The notes: generated by a model from the sequence alone, not told the origin. Positions 1 through 13,303 are shown, numbered from the stretch's first letter. The stretch is DNA of 64,000 bases from Siphonodentalium dalli (GCA_032622095.1 CP136064.1:136107954-136171953); one strand, 5' to 3'. A program made the numbers and translations.

Positions 1-21
1 TGCCTCAGGTGAGCTTAAAAC
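1..21 (+). repeat. F2 repeat, truncated 3' end
   Basis: The window opens inside the same sequence (ctcaggtgagct) that closes the F2 arrays near 1.42 kb and 19.83 kb, so the bulk of this copy lies upstream of the window. Confidence 0.6.
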
Positions 22-779
22 TATAATCACGGGAACCGATATATTAGTACCAAACTTGAACTAACCAACTCAAATAGTTTGTCCTATGGAGGGGGTTAAA
101 GTTTTTGGAGAGAGTGGCTAATTCTTAAACTTATAAAGTTGTCTCTATTAGAAACAGTCTCAATCAACAAATGGTGGTCACACAAACTACAGAACCATTC
201 ATAGGGTAGAAATTAATTCACTGAAAAGAAGTGTTAAAACTGTATAAACAACATATTTTCACTGACCCACCACTTAGTAGAGACCAAATGCTCCTGGGAA
301 TACATTTGACATTCAATTTCAAAACTAATTACCAAAACAAAACACTGGCTGGAGAGAGCTGTGTGTGCTTGACCCGATTGTTGATACAACTGTCAGATTT
401 GACATGTGGATAATTATCAACAGAGCAGACTGGTATTTTCACTGTAAGAGATCATATCCTAGCATATACACAGGGTGTAATGCATTGTGACTGTGAAAGA
501 TATTTAAAACATGTGTTTGATAACAGGGATGCTGGAAGCACCAATGACCTGTTAGATGGTGGTTTATTTTTTATTGCAATAAGGCATCAGACTGCTGTCA
601 AATTTTGCCAAGAATATTTCTATCTGAAGAATATGGATGAGGGTGAGAGGGTTCTTTAATATTTGTGTCTTTAATAATTAACTTTAAAAACAAAAATATT
701 ATTGAAATAAATAAAAAAAATATTCAATTTAAATTTTTTGTTTTTAACTGATTTGATTGATCAAGGAGTTCAATAAAAC
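22..779. other. AT-rich stretch, no gene recognised
   Basis: Only a 60-codon open frame (231-413, +) without recognisable motif occurs here. The last ~120 bases are runs of A and T. I see no repeat unit or RNA gene. Confidence 0.5.
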
Positions 780-1427
780 AAAAATTGTTATGAGTTATGT
801 CCCTGGCTCCACCCACATTTGACCCAGTGACCTCATTTGAACAAATCTGAACCCATTCGACCCGATGGTACAAGAGAAGAAATCGTTTTAAGAAATACTA
901 TGGAGGGAAAGAGTTATGGCCCTGTCTTCGCAACTATTTGACCCAGTGACCCCATTTCAACAAATCTGAATCTAAGTCATGTAGGGACCCTCTATACCAA
1001 ATCTAAGCTAAATAGGCCCAATGGTTTTTTCGAAGAAAGTTTTTTTTTTTTAAGAGTTATGTCCCTGGCTCCGCCCCTATTTAACCCAGTGACCCCATTT
1101 GAACAAATCTGAATCTCAGTCATGTAGGGACCCTCTATACCAAATCTAAGCTAAATAGGCCCAATGGTTTTTGAGAAGAAAGTGTTTTAAGAATTACCAT
1201 GGAGGGAAAGAGTTATGGCCCTGGTTTCGCAACTATCTGACTTGGAGACCTCATTTTAACAAATCTGATTAACAGTTACCTAGGGAACATCCACAAACAA
1301 TATGAACCCATTCGGTCCAATGGAACTTTAGAAGAAGATGTTCAAAGAATTGTTGATGGACGGATGGACAGACGGACGAGTAGTGATGACTATGGCTCCA
1401 CCGGAGACTTCGTCTCAGGTGAGCTAA
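780..1427 (+). repeat. F2 array: ~150-bp tandem core plus terminal hairpin
   Basis: About four diverged units each carry 'gagttatggccctgg', 'tttgacccagtgacc' and 'aacaaatctgaa', alternating between two subtypes. The array runs into a GGACGGAC-rich tract (about 1358-1379) and then an imperfect hairpin at 1395-1424 (ggagac-ttc-gtctc core inside ggctccacc/ggtgagc), ending CTAA. The same 3' end recurs at 19802-19834. No protein is encoded. The layout of tandem core, microsatellite-like tract and terminal hairpin matches Pearl/HINE-type non-autonomous Helentron relatives, but that assignment is inferred. Confidence 0.7.
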
Positions 1428-2294
1428 AAAAGAAAAAGTTGAAATGGAGTCGGATCTCAACGCCAATAGAGACGGAACAAACGGGCGATAGAATCGATCC
1501 TGGTGAAACAGTTTCCCCCCAGTGAATACCGGAAGATCACGAGTTATCGTTCCTCTACGCTGACCAGAAGCACATGTTTGTGTAAATTGTGTTGATATTT
1601 ACATTAAACATGGATGTTCTCCGCGGTTGATCGAATCGAACCGAATCGAATCGAACAAGTTCATCTCAACGATGGCGGTCGCACAATTGCTGCGGGAAAA
1701 AAACGCGGATTTTAAAGATATAGTTTGTCGGTCGCCAATAGAATTGGGATACTATGGGGCAGCCCTTGGGGCCATTGACACCTGTGCCCATTGTGCAGGT
1801 CCCAATAGGGGATGTCAAAACATCGCTTAAAAAACATTACAGGACAGTTTTTCCTACATGTATTGATTGTTCCAATGCAGGGCTGATGCCTGTTGTGGCC
1901 AAGCCACATGGCAAGGCAGTGCCTGTTTCAGGCTTAGTAAAGTAATTTTAGTAAACTGTCTACTGTTATCTGTTTTATATGTTTCCCCTCAATATATCAG
2001 TTTTATCACCAATGTGTCGGTTGCTCTGGGTCATTGTATGGTGTTTGATGGTGGTTAGGCATGGCCCACACGAGACCATAAAAAAATGAAAAAATAAAAT
2101 GAAATGAAAAGCCTACCGCCCGCCCATGTTTTTTGGGCTATTTACGGGAAACACGCATTCATTTTGTTTTGGCCTTTTCGGAATATTTCCCTCCAATAAT
2201 TTCTTACCCTGGACTCCTTCTGCACTTTTATTATTTGTCCCTTGTTTATTGTTACTGGATACCCCGCCAGGTGAACTTTACACCATTCCAGTGT
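1428..2294. other. Unassigned spacer with small ORFs and a pentanucleotide repeat
   Basis: Contains an interrupted GAATC/CGAAT tract at 1628-1659 and an overlapping set of short frames (1627-1830, 1754-1945, 1867-2058, all +). One reads AVAQLLREKNADFKDIVC, which looks protein-like but matches no family I know. The frames overlap each other and lack clear splice signals, so I do not call a gene. Confidence 0.3.
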
Positions 2295-2518
2295 AGGGTG
2301 ATTTCACGGGAAGTGTAGCATGAAGGAATTGGACACATATCTCCCTTAAATTCATGTTCAGTGTATGACCAACTTACCTTTCATTTTTTATCATATAAAG
2401 GTATATTTATGTGACCGGCGCAGCAAATTTCAGCTGAATATAACTATTTTTTGCAATTTTATGACCAGAAATGTGCCTTTTTTTGCCATTTTCTCTGTGC
2501 CAAACAGGAAATGGTCTC

Positions 2519-4668
2519 AATGAAAGTGTCAATGACACTGTAGCTCAACTTGGAAAGGGAATAATTTAATGTATTACAGTCATTGGAGCGATTAGGAATG
2601 TGGAAAGTTGAATGTCTAATACTAGTTTATAGACATGAAGAGAAAAGTAAAATCGAAGATGGCTGCTGACGGCCATGTCTTCGGCCGAATGACCCCAAAA
2701 TGATTGTATCCCATCCACATGTCATCGTTAACATCCATGACAAATTTTATGACGATCAGACTAAAGGTACGACCTGTAGCCCATGCTAAAGAATTTAGTC
2801 ATACAAAGAGTAAAATCCAAGATGGCTGCTGGCGGCCATGTTTTTTGGACAAATGACCCCAAAATGACTCGTACCCATCCACATGTCATTGTTAACATCC
2901 AGGACAAATTTTATGATGATCAGACTAAAAGGACGACCTGTAGCCCGTGCTAAATGATTTAGTCATACAAAGAGTAAAATCCAAGATGGCTGCTGGCGGC
3001 CATGTTTTTTGGCTGAATGACCTCAATATGACTCGTTCCAATCTACATGTCATTGCTAACATCCATGACAAATTTTATGATGATCAGACTAAAGGTACGA
3101 CCTGTAGCCCGTGCTAAAGGATTTAGTCATACAAAGAGCAAAATCCAAGATGGCTGCTGCGGTCATGTTTTTTGGCCGAATGACCCCAAAATTAATCGTT
3201 CCCATCTACATGTCAATATTAACATCCATGATAAATTTTATGATGATCAGACGAACAGTACGACCTGGAGCCTATGCTAATGGATTGAATTTTGAAATCA
3301 AAGATGGCCACTTGTGGCCATGTTTTTCATCCGAATCACCCCAAAATGACTCGTTCCCATCTACATTACAATTTCAAAAGCCATAACAAAATTTATGATG
3401 ATCAGACTAAAAGTACGACCTATAGCCCGTGCTAAATGATTTAGTCATACAAAGAGTAAAATCCAAGATGGCTTCTGGTGGCCATGTTTTTCGGCCGAAT
3501 GACCCCAAAATGACTCGTTCTCATCTACATGTCATTATTAACATTCATGACAAATTTTATGATGATCAGACTAAAAGTACGACCTGTAGCCCGTGCTAAA
3601 TGATTTAGTCAAACAAAGAGTAAAATCCAAGATGGCTGAAGGCGGCCATGTTTTTCAGCCGAATGACCCCAAAATTACTCGTTCCCATCTACATGTCATT
3701 GTTAACATCCATGACAAATTTTATGATGATCAGACTAAAGGTACGACCTGTAGCCTGTGCTAAAGAATTTAGTCATACAAAGAGTAAAATCCAAGATGGC
3801 TGCTGGCGGCCACGTTTTTACGCCAAATGACCCCAAAATTACTCGTTCACATCTACATGTCATTGTTAACATCCATGACAAATTTAATGATGATCAGACG
3901 AACAGTACGACCTGTGGCCTGTGCTAATGGATTAAATTTTGAAATCAAAGATGGCTGCTGGTGGCCATGTTTTTTGTCCGAATGACCCCAAAACGACTCG
4001 TTCCCATCTACATTCTAATTTCAACAGCCATTACAAATTTCATGATGATCAGACTAAAGGTACGACCTGTAGCCCGTGCTAAAGGATTTAGTCATACAAA
4101 GAGTAAAATCCAAGATGGCTGCTGGCGGCCATGTTTTTTGCCCGAATGACCCAAAAAAGACTCGTTCCCATCTACATGTCATTGTTAACATCCATGACAA
4201 ATTTTATGATGATCTGACCAAAGGTACGACCTGTAGCCCGTGTCAAAGGATTTAGTCATGCAAAGAGTAAAATCTAAGATGGCTGCCGGCGGCCATGTTT
4301 TTTGGCCAAATTACCCCAAAATTACTCGTTCCCATCTACATGTCAATATTAACATCCATGACAAATTTCATGACAATAAGACGAACGGTACAGCCTGTAG
4401 CCCGTGCTAATGGATTGAATTTTGAAATCCAAGATGGCCACTGGCGGCCATGTTTTTTTTTCGAATGACCCCAAAATGACTCGTTCCCATCTACATGTCA
4501 ATGTCAACATCCATGACAAATTTCATAATAATCGGACCAAAGGTATGAACTGTAGCCCGTGCTAAAGGAAATTGTTGACGCATCACGCACACACACACGC
4601 ACACACGGACGACGGATACCAAGCCATGGCAATAGCTCAAACTTTACAAAGTAAAGTTGAGCTAATAA
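2519..4668 (+). mobile_element. F1 element copy A (Pearl/Helentron-like, ~160-bp core array)
   Basis: A 5' domain (aatgaaagtgtcaatgacac, then tagctcaacttgg) is followed by about a dozen tandem units of two alternating types. The ~164-bp type has 'tttagtcatacaaagagtaa'; the ~154-bp type has 'tggattgaattttgaaa'. Each unit contains 'acgacctgtagcccgtgcta' and 'aagatggc(t/c)(g/a)ctgg'. A CA-rich and GACGGA tract (4585-4615) and a terminal hairpin end the copy. TAGCTCAACTT near the 5' end is the inverse of AAGTTGAGCTA at the 3' end. The 60-90-codon frames inside are repeat artefacts. Confidence 0.75.
4634..4663 (+). other. 3'-terminal hairpin of F1 copy A
   Basis: agctcaa-a-ctttac / aaa / gtaaag-ttgagct forms a near-perfect 13-bp stem with a 3-nt loop, directly followed by AATAAT. 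An identical hairpin ends copy B at 12260-12289. Confidence 0.8.
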
Positions 4669-5794
4669 TAAGGTGATTATAAGAAAATATATAGTACAAA
4701 GGAAACAAGTTTCATACAGTAATTATAATCTAAGACATTCTGTTCTTATTAGTGAAAAATTCATGTAAAAATGTCAAAAATATGTAATTTTATGTAAATT
4801 TTTGTTATTTTGGAGACATTCCGTTAAAAAAATAAAAAAACACCAAAATCAAATCAACTGCAGCCAGTATTGAAGAAAACACCATTAAATATGTCACATA
4901 TGGTGTATTTTCAACAATAAGGATATGATATCTAATATAGATGTGCTATTATTTCTGTGATTAAAAATTAGTGATTTTTTTAGTTCTTTGATTAGTGATG
5001 ACAAAAATTCCGTTAAAAAATGTCCTTTCCTGAACATGGCTTTTCCTGAAATTTTCTCATTACCAGCCACCTTAACAAGGAAAGTAAATTTTAATAATGG
5101 CATTAGATGGCATGACAGACATAACTGTCAGAAAGTTTAGTATGTAACACACTAGTAATGTAAAAGTAATTGATTTATCATTGTTTAAAAAAATGTCCTT
5201 TCCTGAACGATTTTTGACAATATGCATTGAGGTCATATATCGGAGGAAAAACACCTGTTATCACCAGTGCAATATATATCACTTGGGAACACATATCAAA
5301 TTTCTCAAAAACCTTTCAAGTATTTTTTATAATTCTGTGGATTTTTAATTTGTAGAAGGCACACAAAAGTAGTGTTTTGGGGTTGTTTTTAACACTTTAT
5401 TCAAATTTGTCATAAGTAACAGCAAGTCTTTTGACAAAATATGATCACTTCCAAACACTGAAAGCGGAATAACTTTGGAACCGAATAAAAATTTTCAATT
5501 CTGTAAAAACTGTTATATTTTAGAAGCTCTCCTCTGCAGCTTGAGACATATTGTGGTAAATGAGATCTCATCTGAAATTTTCAGTGAATTCCCTGTTTAC
5601 TGCTGCTATTTTTTCATCTTTAATTTAAAGATGTTATAGTGATGCCATATCTATGGTATGATGTAACTTTTTAAACAATGGTTCCCATGCTATAAATTTT
5701 GTGGAGATGTGTTCCCTGTATTCCAGCTACAAAATAAAAACAAAACGAAAGTGATTGAAGAAACTTCATTTTTGAGTGCATTTGGCACTTTCTG
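4669..5794. other. Non-coding interior of the 2.3-5.8 kb element
   Basis: AT-rich sequence without a gene. AAATGTCCTTTCCTGAAC occurs twice (5018-5035 and 5191-5208), 173 bp apart, a trace of an old tandem duplication. Confidence 0.4.
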
Positions 5795-6897
5795 TGCTAC
5801 ACTTCCCGTGAAGTCACCCTGTATACTTTTATAACTGAGTGGGAGAGTCCAATTTATTGTCATGTTTGTCACCCGTCATTTTTTACGGGCAAACCCTACT
5901 ATCATAATGAAAGTGTCAATGACACTGTAGCTCAACTTGGAAAAGGAATAATTTAATGTATTACAGTCAATAGAGCAATTAGGAATATGGAAAGTTGAAT
6001 GTCTAATACTAGTTTATAGACATGAAGAGAAAAAGTAAAATCCAAGATGGCTGCTGACGGCCATGTTTTCGGCCGAATGACCCCAAAATGAATCGTTCCC
6101 ATCTACATGTCATCGTTAACATCCATGACAAATTTTATGACAAATTTCATGATGATCAGACAAACAGTACGACCTGTGGCCCGTGCTAATAGATTAAATT
6201 TTGAAATCCAAAATGGCCGCTGGCAGCCATGTTTTTTGTCCGAACGACCCCAAAATGACTCGTTCCCATCTACATTCTAATTTCAAAAGCCATGACAAAT
6301 TTTATGATGATCAGACAAAAGGTACGACCTGTAGCCCGTGCTAAAGGATTTAGTCATACAAAGAGTAAACTCCAAGATGGCTGCTGGCGGCCGTGTTTTT
6401 TGGCCGAATGACCCCAAAATGACTCGTTCCCATCTACATGTCACTATTAACATTGATGACAAATTTTATGATGGTCAGACTAAAGGTACAACCTGTAGCC
6501 CGTGCTAAAGAATTTAGTCATACAAAGAGTAAAATCCAAGATGGCTGCTGGCGGCCATGTTTTTGGGCCGAATTACCCCATAATGACTCGTTCCCATCTA
6601 CATGTCAATATTAACATCCATAACAAATTTCATGATGATCAGACGAACAATGCGACCTGTGGCCCGTGCTAATGGATTGAATTTTGAAAACAAAGATGGC
6701 CACTGGCGGCCATGTTTTTTGTCCGAATGACCCCAAAATGACTCGTTCCCATCTACATTCCAATTTCAACAGCCATGACAAATTTCATGATGATCAGACT
6801 AAAGGTACGACCTGTAGCCCGTGCTAAAGGATTTAGTCGTACAAAGAGTAAAATCCAAGATGGCTGCTGGCGGCCATGATTTTTCCCCGAATAACCC

Positions 6898-9800
6898 AAT
6901 GAAAGTGTCAATGACACTGTAGCTCAACTTGGAAAGGGAATAATTTAATATATTACAGTCAATGGAGCGATTAGGAATGTGGAAAGTTGAATGTCTAATA
7001 CTAGTTTATAGACATGAAGAGAAAAGTAAAATCCAAGATGGCTGCTGGCGGCCATGTTTTCGGCCGAATGACCCCAAAATGAGTCGTTCCCATCTACATG
7101 TCATCATTAACATCCATAACAAATTTTATGACGATCAGACTAAAGGTACAACCTGTAGCCCATGCTAAAGAATTTAGTCATACAAAGAGTAAAATCCAAG
7201 ATGGCTGCTGGCGGCCACGTTTTTACGCCAAATGACCCCAAAATTACTCGTTCCCATCTACATGTCAATATTAACATCCATGACAAATTTCATGATGATC
7301 AGACGAACAGTACGACCTGTGGCCCGTGCTAATGGATTAAATTTTGAAATCCAAGATGGCCGCTGGCAGCCATGTTTTTTGTCCGAATGACCCCAAAATG
7401 ACTCGTTCCCATTTACATTCCAATTTCAACAGCCATGAAAATTTTTATGATGATCAGACTAAAGGTACGACCTGTAGCCCGTGCTAAAGGATTTAGTCAT
7501 ACAAAGAGTAAAATCCAAGATGGCTGCTGGTGGCCATGTTTTTTTAGCCGAATGACCCCAAAATGACTCGTTCCCATCTACATGTCATTATTAACATTCA
7601 TGACAAATTGTATGATGATCAGACTAAAGGTACGACCTGTAGCCCGTGCTATAGAATTTAGTCATACAAAGAGTAAAATCCAAGCTGGCTGCTGGCGGCC
7701 ACGTTTTTTGTCCGAATGACCCCAAAATGACTCGTTCCCATTTACATTCCAATTTCAACAGCCATGAAAATTTTTATGATGATCAGACTAAAGGTACGAC
7801 CTGTAGCCCGTGGTAAAGGATTTAGTCATACAAAGAGTAAAATCCAAGACGGCTGCTGGCGGCCATGTTTTTTGGCCGAATTACCCCAAAATGACTCGTT
7901 CCAATCTACATGTCATTGTTAACATACAAGACAAAGTTTATGATGATCAGACTAAAGGTACGACCTGTAGCCCGTGCTAAAGGATTTAGTCATACAAAGA
8001 GTAAAATCCGAGATGGCTGCTGGCGGCCATGTTTTTGGGCCGAATGACCCCAAAATGACTCGTTCCCATCTACATGTCAATATTAACATCCATGACAAAT
8101 TTCATGATGATCAGACGAACAGTGCGACCTGTGGCCCGTGCTAATGGATTGAATTTTGAAAACAAAGATGGCCACTGGTGGCCATGTTTTTTGTCCGAAT
8201 GACCCCAAAATGACTCGTTCCCATCTACATTCCAATTTCAACAGCCATGACAAATTTCATGATTATCAGACTAAAGGTACGACCTGTAGCCCGTGCTAAA
8301 GGATTTAGTCATACAAAGAGTAAAATCCAAGATGGCTGCTGGCGGCCATATTTTTTGCCCGAATAACCCAAAAATGACTCGTTCCCATCTACATGTCATT
8401 GTTAACATCCATGACAAATTTTATGATGATCTGACTAAAGGTACGACCTGTAGCCCGTGCTAAAGGATTTAGTCATGCAAAGAGTAAAATCGAAGATGGC
8501 TGCTGGCAGCCATGTTTTTTGGCCGAATGACCCCAAAATGACTCGTTCCCATCTACTTGTCAATATTAACATCCATGAAAAATTTTATGATGATCAGAAT
8601 AAAGGTACGACCTGTAGCCCGTGGTAAAGGATTTAGTCATACAAAGAGTAAAATCCAAGACGGCTGCTGGCGGCCATATTTTTTGCCCGAATAACCCAAA
8701 AATGACTCGTTCCCATCTACATGTCATTGTTAACATCCATGACAAATTTTATGATGATCTGACTAAAGGTACGACCTGTAGCCCGTGCTAAAGGATTTAG
8801 TCATGCAAAGAGTAAAATCGAAGATGGCTGCTGGCGGCCATGTTTTTTGTCCGAATGGCCCCAAAATGACTCGTTCCCATTTACATTCCAATTTCAACAG
8901 CCATGAAAAATTTTATGATGATCAGACTAAAGGTACGACCTGTAGCCCGTGGTAAAGGATTTAGTCATACAAAGAGTAAAATCCAAGACGGCTGCTGGCG
9001 GCCATGTTTTTTGGCCGAATGACCCCAAAATGACTCGTTCCAATCTACATGTCATTGTTAACATACATGACAAATTTTATGATGATCAGACTAAAGGTAC
9101 GACCTGTAGCCCGTGCTAAAGGATTTAGTCATACAAAGAGTAAAATCCAAGATGGCTGCTGGCGGCCATGTTTTTGGGCCGAATGACCCCAAAATGACTC
9201 GTTCCCATCTACATGTCAATATTAACATCCATGACAAATTTCATGATGATCAGACGAACAGTGCGACCTGTGGCCCGTGCTAATGGATTGAATTTTGAAA
9301 ACAAAGATGGCCACTGGCGGCCATGTTTTTTGTCCGAATGACCCCAAAATGACTCGTTCCCATCTACATTCCAATTTCAACAGCCATGACAAATTTCATG
9401 ATTATCAGACTAAAGGTACGACCTGTAGCCCGTGCTAAAGGATTTAGTCATACAAAGAGTAAAATCCAAGATGGCTGCTGGCGGCCATATTTTTTGCCCG
9501 AATAACCCAAAAATGACTCGTTCCCATCTACATGTCATTGTTAACATCCATGACAAATTTTATGATGATCTGACTAAAGGTACGACCTGTAGCCCGTGCT
9601 AAAGGATTTAGTCATGCAAAAAGTAAAATCCAAGACGGCTGCTGGCAGCCATGTTTTTTGGCCGAATGACCCCAAAATGACTCATTCCAATCTACATGTC
9701 ATTGTTAACATCTATGAGAAATTTTATGGTGATCAGACTAAAGGTACGACCTGTAGCCCGTACTAAAGAATTTAGTCATACAAAGAGTAAAATCCAAGAT

Positions 9801-10155
9801 GGCTGCTGGCGGCCATGTTTTTGGGCCGAATTACCCCATAATGACTCGTTCCCATCTACATGTCAATATTAACATCCATGACAAATTTCATGATGATCAG
9901 ACGAACAATGCGACCTGTGGCCCGTGCTAATGGATTGAATTTTGAAAACAAAGATGGCCACTGGCGGCCATGTTTTTTGTCCGAATGACCCCAAAATGAC
10001 TCGTTCCCATCTACATTCCAATTTCAACAGCCATGACAAATTTCATGATGAACAGACTAAAGGTACGACCTGTAGCCCGTGCTAAAGGATTTAGTCGTAC
10101 AAAGAGTAAAATCCAAGATGGCTGCTGGCGGCCATGATTTTTCCCCGAATAACCC
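6898..10155 (+). repeat. F1 higher-order repeat unit, 3,258 bp
   Basis: The 5' domain at 6898 recurs at 10156, exactly 3,258 bp on, and the sequences that follow are nearly identical for more than 1 kb (for example the frames starting 6962 and 10220 differ by one residue). The same segment occurs a third time from 25346. Confidence 0.8.
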
Positions 10156-12259
10156 AATGAAAGTGTCAATGACACTGTAGCTCAACTTGGAAAGGGAATA
10201 ATTTAATATATTACAGTCAATGGAGCGATTAGGAATGTGGAAAGTTGAATGTCTAATACTAGTTTATAGACATGAAGAGAAAAGTAAAATCCAAGATGGC
10301 TGCTGGCGGCCATGTTTTCGGCCGAATGACCCCAAAATGAGTCGTTCCCATCTACATGTCATCATTAACATCCATAACAAATTTTATGACGATCAGACTA
10401 AAAGTACAACCTGTAGCCCATGCTAAAGAATTTAGTCATACAAAGAGTAAAATCCAAGATGGCTGCTGGCGGCCACGTTTTTACGCCAAATGACCCCAAA
10501 ATTACTCGTTCCCATCTACATGTCAATATTAACATCGATGACAAATTTCATGATGATCAGACGAACAGTACGACCTGTGGGCCGTGCTAATGGATTAAAT
10601 TTTGAAATCCAAGATGGCCGCTGGCAGCCATGTTTTTTGTCCGAATGACCCCAAAATGACTCGTTCCCATTTACATTCCAATTTCAACAGCCATGAAAAT
10701 TTTTATGATGATCAGACTAAAGGTACGACCTGTAGCCCGTGCTAAAGGATTTAGTCATACAAAGAGTAAAATCCAAGATGGCTGCTGGTGGCCATGTTTT
10801 TTTAGCCGAATGACCCCAAAATGACTCGTTCCCATCTACATGTCATTATTAACATTCATGACAAATTGTATGATGATCAGACTAAAGGTACAACCTGTAG
10901 CCTGTGCTAAAGGGTTTAGTCATACAAAGAGTAAAATCCAAGATGGCTGCTGGCGACCATATTTTTTGGCCGATTGACCCCAAAATTACTCTTTCCCATC
11001 TACATGTCATTGTTAACATCCATGACAAATTTTATGATGATCAGACTAAAGGTACGACCTGTAGCCCGTGCTATAGAATTTAGTCATACAAAGAGTAAAA
11101 TCCAAGCTGGCTGCTGGCGGCCACGTTTTTTGTCCGAATGACCCCAAAATGACTCGTTCCCATTTACATTCCAATTTCAACAGCCATGAAAAATTTTATG
11201 ATGATCAGACTAAAGGTACGACCTGTAGCCCGTGGTAAAGGATTTAGTCATACAAAGAGTAAAATCCAAGACGGCTGCTGGCGGCCATGTTTTTTGGCCG
11301 AATGACCCCAAAATGACTCGTTCCAATCTACATGTCATTGTTAACATACAAGACAAAGTTTATGATGATCAGACTAAAGGTACGACCTGTAGCCCGTGCT
11401 AAAGGATTTAGTCATACAAAGAGTAAAATCCGAGATGGCTGCTGGCGGCCATGTTTTTGGGCCGAATGACCCCAAAATGACTCGTTCCCATCTACATGTC
11501 AATATTAACATCCATGACAAATTTCATGATGATCAGACGAACAGTGCGACCTGTGGCCCGTGCTAATGGATTGAATTTTGAAAACAAAGATGGCCACTGG
11601 CGGCCATGTTTATGGTCCGAATGACCCCAAAATGACTCGTTCCCATCTACATTCCAATTTCAACAGCCATGACAAATTTCATGATTATCAGACTAAAGGT
11701 ACGACCTGTAGCCCGTGCTAAAGGATTTAGTCATACAAAGAGTAAAATCCAAGATGGCTGCTGGCGGCCATATTTTTTGCCCGAATAATCCAAAAATGAC
11801 TCGTTCCCATCTACATGTCATTGTTAACATCCATGACAAATTTTATGATGATCTGACTAAAGGTACGACCTGTAGCCCGTGCTAAAGGATTTAGTCATGC
11901 AAAGAGTAAAATCGAAGATGGCTGCTGGCGGCCATGTTTTTTGGCCGAATGACCCCAAAATGACTCGTTCCCATCTACTTGTCAATATTAACATCCATGA
12001 CAAATTTCATGACGATCAGACGAACAGTACGGCCTGTAGCCCGTGCTAATGGATTGAATTTTGAAATCTAAGATGGCCGCTGGCGGCCATGTTTTTTTTC
12101 CGTATGACCCCAAAATTAATCATTCCGGTACAAATGTTGATGTCAACAGCTATGACAAATTTCATAATGATCCGATCAAAGGTACGACCTGTAGCCTCTA
12201 TTGTTGACGCCTTACGCACACACGCACACACGGATGACGGACGACAAAGCCATGGCAAT

Positions 12260-12289
12260 AGCTCAAACTTTACAAAGTAAAGTTGAGCT
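12260..12289 (+). other. 3'-terminal hairpin of F1 copy B
   Basis: Identical to the hairpin at 4634-4663, again preceded by 'aaagccatggcaat' and followed by AATAAT. Sequence similarity between copies A and B ends just after this, which sets the element's 3' boundary. Confidence 0.8.
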
Positions 12290-12295
12290 AATAAT

Positions 12296-13275
12296 GTTCA
12301 AACCTATGGAGGTAGGAAATGGAGATCAGAGGCCCAGACTATCCATGAGCGACTAGCTCTATTATAATAGTCGGGTCCACAGACTAATTACCACTAAACT
12401 AGACTAATATAAATTTTACCTCTGTGTATTCATCTTCATCCAATATCTTTTTTGGGTCATGTGTGCATGCGGCTCTTTGGTGTTTCTCTGGGAGTACTAG
12501 TGCCTGTGTATCTATTTTACGGAGTGTCATTTTCTGTTTAAATGATAAGAATTTCAACAAAATATAAAATAATCGTAATCAATAATATAGCCGGGTCCTG
12601 TATTATGCAGTAGGTCCCTACATTTGCGTACATCCGCATAGGTCCCATAGTAATACAAGAGTACATGCTTTATTGCATTACAATATTATCAATAAGTGAA
12701 CATTGTATATGACATTTCCCTGTGCCCATGCCACATACCTTTAAATTTATCTATATGCCAGTACATTTCACTTCCGCTAGACATTGGACATTGCATTTAC
12801 ACAAACAAAGCAGCAGACAGCGCATAATATCGGCAGCTTTCTATGCATTTAAAATGGCATTATATAGCATATGTATAAGAATATAGAGAAAAAAAAAGGA
12901 AAAAAGAGAGAGAACCACTAAACCAAAAAGTTATCATCGCATATAAGGAGAATCAGAATCTTAAGGCCTATGGGAAGCAGTGAAGATAAGTGACTACAAA
13001 AAATATAAGGACCATGACTTGAGTTCATTGAAAAGCAGTATAGGACTAATATTTGCATTTGACAGCAGTTTGAAGAGTCATTATAATGCTATTGTATGTT
13101 AGAAAAGAAATATGGCTCATGCAAAATGTGACTTTTGTGAAGCAAACTATAAACACTCTTACTTACATTTTTGACAAACTAAAGGATGGCAATATCACAA
13201 TTTAAACATGTCATAATCACAGTCCTGGAAATCACTAATATTCAACTTGATTAAAATATAATAAATAGATATATT
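12296..13275. other. No gene recognised
   Basis: AT-rich sequence with no frame, repeat family or structured RNA that I can assign. Confidence 0.4.
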
Positions 13276-13303
13276 ACCTCTACTAAATAGAGAGAGTAGA
13301 GGT
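13276..13303. repeat. Short hairpin
   Basis: acctctact and agtagaggt pair around a 10-nt loop. It is isolated; it may be the remnant end of a fold-back element. Confidence 0.4.

Larger units (their letters stand above)
2295..5820. mobile_element. Candidate DNA transposon with ~26-bp terminal inverted repeats
   Basis: The left end AGGGTGATTTCACGGG (2295-2320 overall) reappears inverted at 5795-5820 with one mismatch over about 26 bp, ending AGTGTAGCA on the inner side. The 3.5-kb interior holds F1 copy A and non-coding DNA, with no transposase frame, so it is non-autonomous or gutted. No convincing target-site duplication is visible. The superfamily is unassigned. Confidence 0.5.
5906..12295 (+). 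mobile_element. F1 element copy B with three 5' domains and one 3' end
   Basis: Same family as copy A. The 5' domain (aatgaaagtgtcaatgacac) starts at 5906, 6898 and 10156, but the hairpin-bearing 3' end appears only once, at 12190-12295. About forty ~154/164-bp units lie between. Internal restarts at 6898 and 10156 share the same junction, a truncated unit ending 'ccccgaataaccc' joined directly to the 5' domain, so these copies are head-to-tail without an intervening 3' domain. No real coding frame is present; the 68-codon frames at 6962 and 10220 are the same repeat segment. Confidence 0.8.

Noticed and set aside
1627-2058. A small host gene at 1.6-2.1 kb
   Set aside because: Three overlapping + frames and one minus frame of similar length compete; no recognised domain or convincing splice sites.
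2519-4560. F1 array as a CRISPR array
   Set aside because: Units are ~160 bp, diverged along their whole length, with no short identical repeat separated by unique spacers.
6962-10426. Conserved 68-codon ORFs at 6962, 10220 and 25410
   Set aside because: They are the same stretch of F1 5' domain plus first unit; conservation is explained by recent duplication of the repeat, not by coding.
3047-12280. Other 60-90-codon frames in the F1 arrays
   Set aside because: They follow the unit sequence on whichever strand lacks stops and have no independent coding signal.
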